Of a DNA stretch of 64,000 nt, positions 61,001 through 64,000 are shown piece after piece. The stretch is taken from assembly GCF_014268935.2 (NCBI RefSeq), contig NZ_JABWRJ020000005.1, positions 1 through 64,000 on the forward strand. The letters are read 5' to 3'. Every line of letters begins with the position of its first letter. The stretch's first letter is position 1. A program made the position numbers and the translations under genes. The stretch is from Pseudomonas peradeniyensis (lineage in GTDB: Bacteria; Pseudomonadota; Gammaproteobacteria; Pseudomonadales; Pseudomonadaceae). The notes beneath the pieces were generated by a model, which saw only the letters and a program-made list of their open reading frames with translations, made no database searches and was not told where the DNA came from.

Positions 61001-62203
61001 TCATTGCCGGCGCGGCAGGCCAGTGTGCACGACCAGGCACAATGGCAGGGTCAGCAGCAGCGTGCCTGCCAGCGCCATCAATCCCTGTTCCACCCCGGTG
61101 TGGTCGGATATCGCGCCGATCAGTACCGGCGCCAGCGCGCCGCCGCCGACGGTGCCGGTATAGAAGCAGGCGAACACCCGTTCGCGCTGTTCGCGGCCGG
61201 CGAAGTCCGGCACCAGCCCGGTCAGTACCGATGAAGTGCCGTTGAGGGCGACGCCGATCAGAGGCATCACCAGCATCAACGGCAGGTAGGGCAACGGCAG
61301 CGCCACCAGGATCAACCCGGCGGTCAGCAGCTCGGTACAGATCACGGTGCGTACCGGCCCCAGCCGGGCGCCCAGGTAGCCGCAGAACAACTTGCCGAAG
61401 GCGCCGCCGATGAACAGCAATGTCAGGGCCAGGCCGATCTGCGCGGTGGTCGCGCCCTTGCTCTGCAGCAGGAACGGCAGGAAGGTCAGAAAACCCATGC
61501 GCACGCCACTGTCGAGGGTGCCGGTGGCGATCAGCGCCGCCAGCCCCGACCTTGAGCCAACCTGGTCGTGGGCTGTGGCCTTGCGCTCTGATCGCCCTGC
61601 GGGTGGCGCCTGTCGCAACAGCCACCACAGCGCCGCTGCCGCCCCCAGGCCGAGCAGGCCAAGCACGCTGGCGTTGGCCTGCCATGACACATACACCAGC
61701 ACCAGGCCGACCAGCCCAGGGATCAGCGCCTTGCCGATATCCCCGGCGAAGTTGTACTGGGCCAGGGCCTGCTTCACCTTGCCACTGCCTTCGTAGGCAT
61801 CGGCGACCAGCGCGCTGGCCAGCGGGTGCTGGGTGCTGGCGCCGAGGCCGGCGAGCATCAGGGCGATCAGCAGAAGACTCAGGTCACTGGCCTGGGCCGC
61901 CAGCAGGTAGGCCAGCCCGGCCAGCGCCGTGCCCCGGACCAACAGGGCCTCGCGGCCCCAGCGCCGGGCACCTTTGCTGGCCAGCAGCTGAAAGCCCGCC
62001 ATCATGCCAGCGTAGGCGCCGCGCAGCAGTCCGACCTGGGCGTAGCTGAGGCCGAAGGCGACCTGCCACAGTGGCAGCAACACGTAGATGACATCCGTCA
62101 GGCCGTCATGTACGCCATGGGCGAGGCTGGCGGCGGCGAGGGCCTTGCGCCGAGGCGATGGCGGGGCGTCGTGCAGTGGAACGCTGGAAATGTCCTGAGG
62201 CAT
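61001..62203 (-). CDS. MFS transporter, fosmidomycin-resistance-like
   Basis: A 400-residue, 12-helix major facilitator. The N-terminus SLAHGVHDGLTDVIYVLLPLWQ resembles Fsr/YnfM-type efflux proteins. It is a likely drug or metabolite exporter, with substrate unknown. A GC-rich intergenic gap of 166 bp separates it from the mscS-like gene. It is convergent with the DMT gene. Confidence 0.82.
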   Translation of the reverse strand: MPQDISSVPLHDAPPSPRRKALAAASLAHGVHDGLTDVIYVLLPLWQVAFGLSYAQVGLLRGAYAGMMAGFQLLASKGARRWGREALLVRGTALAGLAYLLAAQASDLSLLLIALMLAGLGASTQHPLASALVADAYEGSGKVKQALAQYNFAGDIGKALIPGLVGLVLVYVSWQANASVLGLLGLGAAAALWWLLRQAPPAGRSERKATAHDQVGSRSGLAALIATGTLDSGVRMGFLTFLPFLLQSKGATTAQIGLALTLLFIGGAFGKLFCGYLGARLGPVRTVICTELLTAGLILVALPLPYLPLMLVMPLIGVALNGTSSVLTGLVPDFAGREQRERVFACFYTGTVGGGALAPVLIGAISDHTGVEQGLMALAGTLLLTLPLCLVVHTGLPRRQ

Positions 62204-62337
62204 GGCTCGCTCACGCAGGCTGTGGCAGGCGTCTGTCGAGCGTCAGGGATGGGCGTGGCGAGTGGGCCGTCGATCTTCCGTGATGACGTCGTCCTGGATG
62301 GCCCTAGGGTAGTGCGCCTTGGGGGCGCAATGCAAAG

Positions 62338-62362
62338 GGGGCACCCGTTCGGGTACCCCGAT
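62338..62362 (-). terminator. Possible terminator after the MscS-family gene
   Basis: GGGGTACCCGTT-type arms form a roughly 10 bp stem with one mismatch just downstream of the channel gene. The T-run is short (TTTGC), so termination may be weak. Confidence 0.45.
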
Positions 62363-62369
62363 TGGACGG

Positions 62370-63671
62370 TCAGGCCTCGCTCAATGCGTCCAGGCTGCGT
62401 GGCTGGGTCTGAGGCAGCGGCCTGGCCGCCAGCCCCACCCGCATATCATTGCCACTCGGTTGCTGGTACAGGCTCAGCCCGAACTCCGGCAGCACTGCCA
62501 GCAGATAGTCGAAGATATCGCCCTGGATGCGCTCGTACTCGGCCCACACCGTGGTGGTGGTGAAGCAGTAGATCTCCAGCGGCACGCCTTCGGCGGTGGT
62601 CTGCATCTGGCGGACCATGCAGGTCATGTTCGGGTGCACGTTGGGGTGGTTCTTCAGGTAGGCCAGGGCGAAGGCGCGGAAAGTGCCGATGTTGGTCAGC
62701 TGGCGGCGGTTGGCCGAAAGCTCCGCCACCGGGCCCAGGGACTCGTTCCAGTGATGCAGTTCCTGGCGCTTCTGCGCCAGGTAGTCACCCAGCAGGCGTA
62801 CCTGGCCCAGGCGCTGTTCTTCGTCCGGGCTGAGGAAGCGCACGCCGGCGGCGTCGATGAACAGGCTGCGCTTGATCCGACGCCCGCCGGACTGCTGCAT
62901 GCCGCGGTAGTTGCGGAACGACTCGCTCATCAGGCGCCAGGTGGGGATCGAGACGATGGTCTTGTCGAAATTCTGCACCTTGACCGTGTGCAGGGTGATG
63001 TCCACCACGTCGCCGTCGGCGCCGGCCTGGGGCATCTCGATCCAGTCACCGACGTGCAGCATGTCGTTGCTGGTCAGCTGCACGCTGGCGACGAACGACA
63101 GCAGGGTGTCCTTGTACACCAACAGCAGCACCGCCGACATGGCGCCCAGACCCGACAGCAGCAGCAGCGGCGAGCGGTCGATCAAGGTGGCGACGATGAC
63201 GATGGCGGCGAAGATCCACAGCATCATCTTGGCCAGCTGCATGTAGCCCTTGATCGAGCGGGTGCGGGCGTGCTCGCTGCGGGCGTAGATGTCCAGCAGC
63301 GCGTCGAGCAGGCAGGACAGGGCGCGGGTCATGAACAGCAAGGTCACCGCCAGGGCGACGTTGCCGAGGAAGTGCTGGGTGGTGGTCGACAGCTCCGGCA
63401 CCAGCTTCAGGCCGAACTGCACCACCAGCGACGGGGTGGTCTGCGCCAGGCGGTGGAACACCTTGTTATGGCGCAGGTCGTCCAGCCACCTGAGTGCCTG
63501 TTGGCGGCCGAGCAGGCGGGTGGAGTGCAGGATCAGGAAGCGTGCGAGGCGGCCGACCAGCAGCGAGACCAGCAGCAGCACGATCAGGCCGAGGGCGGCG
63601 TGCAGCAGCGGGTGTTGGTCGAGCGTGCCCCAGAGGTCGAGGGCGTCGCGCCAGAAGCGTTGGATGTCCAT
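62370..63671 (-). CDS. Mechanosensitive channel, MscS family (YbdG-like)
   Basis: A 433-residue channel with about five N-terminal helices, then the MscS pore helix and beta domain (GLGAMSAVLLLVYKDTLLSFVASVQL, then VGDWIEMPQAGADGDVVDITLHTVKVQNFDKTIVSIPTW, read in parts). A large C-terminal cytoplasmic domain follows. The extra helices and the inserted region after the beta domain resemble YbdG. It opens under hypo-osmotic stress to release solutes. The ATG at 63671 stands alone upstream of a 142 bp gap to the helicase gene. Confidence 0.88.
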   Translation of the reverse strand: MDIQRFWRDALDLWGTLDQHPLLHAALGLIVLLLVSLLVGRLARFLILHSTRLLGRQQALRWLDDLRHNKVFHRLAQTTPSLVVQFGLKLVPELSTTTQHFLGNVALAVTLLFMTRALSCLLDALLDIYARSEHARTRSIKGYMQLAKMMLWIFAAIVIVATLIDRSPLLLLSGLGAMSAVLLLVYKDTLLSFVASVQLTSNDMLHVGDWIEMPQAGADGDVVDITLHTVKVQNFDKTIVSIPTWRLMSESFRNYRGMQQSGGRRIKRSLFIDAAGVRFLSPDEEQRLGQVRLLGDYLAQKRQELHHWNESLGPVAELSANRRQLTNIGTFRAFALAYLKNHPNVHPNMTCMVRQMQTTAEGVPLEIYCFTTTTVWAEYERIQGDIFDYLLAVLPEFGLSLYQQPSGNDMRVGLAARPLPQTQPRSLDALSEA

Positions 63672-63813
63672 GGGCGTGGAAGCGGTCTGTGTTGCGGTAT
63701 GAAGGGTTATTAGAGCGTGGATCGGCGCAAAGTTGCCAAAAGAAATTCGGTTCTGGCCACGGAAAACGTTACCCTATGCAACTGAATTTTTCGCACTTGC
63801 CCGAGGTTACCCC

Positions 63814-64000
63814 GTGTTTTCCCAATTCGCCCTGCACGAACGCCTGCTCAAAGCCGTGGCCGAGCTGAAATTTGTCGAGCCGACGCCGGTGCAGGCAGCG
63901 GCCATTCCCCTGGCCCTGCAAGGGCGTGACCTGCGGGTGACGGCGCAGACCGGCAGCGGCAAGACCGCCGCCTTCGTGCTGCCGCTGCTCAACCGCCTGG
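63814..64000 (+). CDS. DEAD-box RNA helicase, N-terminal part (cut by window edge)
   Basis: 62 codons are visible, beginning at a GTG. The Q motif FVEPTPVQAAAIP (about 20-32) and Walker A AQTGSGKT (about 44-51) are complete, so this is a DEAD-box helicase, probably acting in ribosome assembly or RNA decay. The rest lies outside the window. A GAGGTTACC site precedes the GTG. Confidence 0.88.
   Translation, partial: MFSQFALHERLLKAVAELKFVEPTPVQAAAIPLALQGRDLRVTAQTGSGKTAAFVLPLLNRL

Overview
The window is a 64 kb piece of chromosome from a Pseudomonas of the P. putida group. GC content is high, most genes are single-copy core genes, and their order (phaJ4 - alpha/beta hydrolase - fadD - fadD - gamma-glutamylputrescine oxidase - gamma-glutamylputrescine synthetase - hrpA - fabH-like - porin - azoR) is the one I remember from P. 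putida. The intergenic gaps carry about 16 REP/BIME loci of the putida type. I see no rRNA, tRNA, CRISPR array, insertion sequence or prophage.

Layout. 1-6.2 kb: housekeeping genes (SPOUT RNA methyltransferase, YajD HNH nuclease, cNMP-binding protein, prolyl oligopeptidase, YafJ amidotransferase, DUF2937). 6.4-11.3 kb: an AT-richer accessory island with an orphan VasX-like type VI secretion effector, split by one extra G, and two paralogous DUF6708 membrane proteins that look like its immunity genes. 11.5-16.3 kb: LysR, MFS permease and pxpABC (5-oxoprolinase). 16.4-31 kb: VWA/MoxR pair, cysK, lpxO-like hydroxylase, two DMT permeases, aceK, DUF6279 lipoprotein, CvfB-like protein, CsbD, YihY, def, GNAT, DUF2790. 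30.4-32.8 kb: a MocR regulator divergent from a threonine-dehydratase-family enzyme, with a clear direct-repeat operator. 32.8-36.4 kb: orphan HicB, LysE exporter, AAC(6')-like acetyltransferase, and an NTF2-like / YciI (DGPF) / ECF42-type sigma operon. 36.6-42 kb: fatty-acid activation and R-enoyl-CoA hydration (phaJ4, lipase-like hydrolase, two fadD). 42-44.8 kb: gamma-glutamyl polyamine catabolism. 45.2-46.3 kb: a small unknown accessory cassette. 46.4-64 kb: hrpA, a FabH-like synthase, porin, FemAB-like transferase, ABC exporter, secreted cyclophilin, hydrolase, LysR, azoR, DMT and MFS permeases, an MscS channel and the start of a DEAD-box helicase.

The two accessory loci are the most interesting part. 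In both, a putative toxin gene is followed by a small membrane-protein gene, a second paralogue of that membrane protein lies downstream, and the gap between the paralogues holds only the last 16-25 codons of a displaced second toxin copy. This is the footprint expected when toxin/immunity cassettes are replaced by recombination while old immunity genes are kept. For the VasX-like effector it agrees with a sharp drop in GC inside the effector gene. The cassette at 45.2-46.3 kb (glycine-zipper protein plus three-helix membrane proteins) belongs to no family I recognise and is the best candidate here for an undescribed system.
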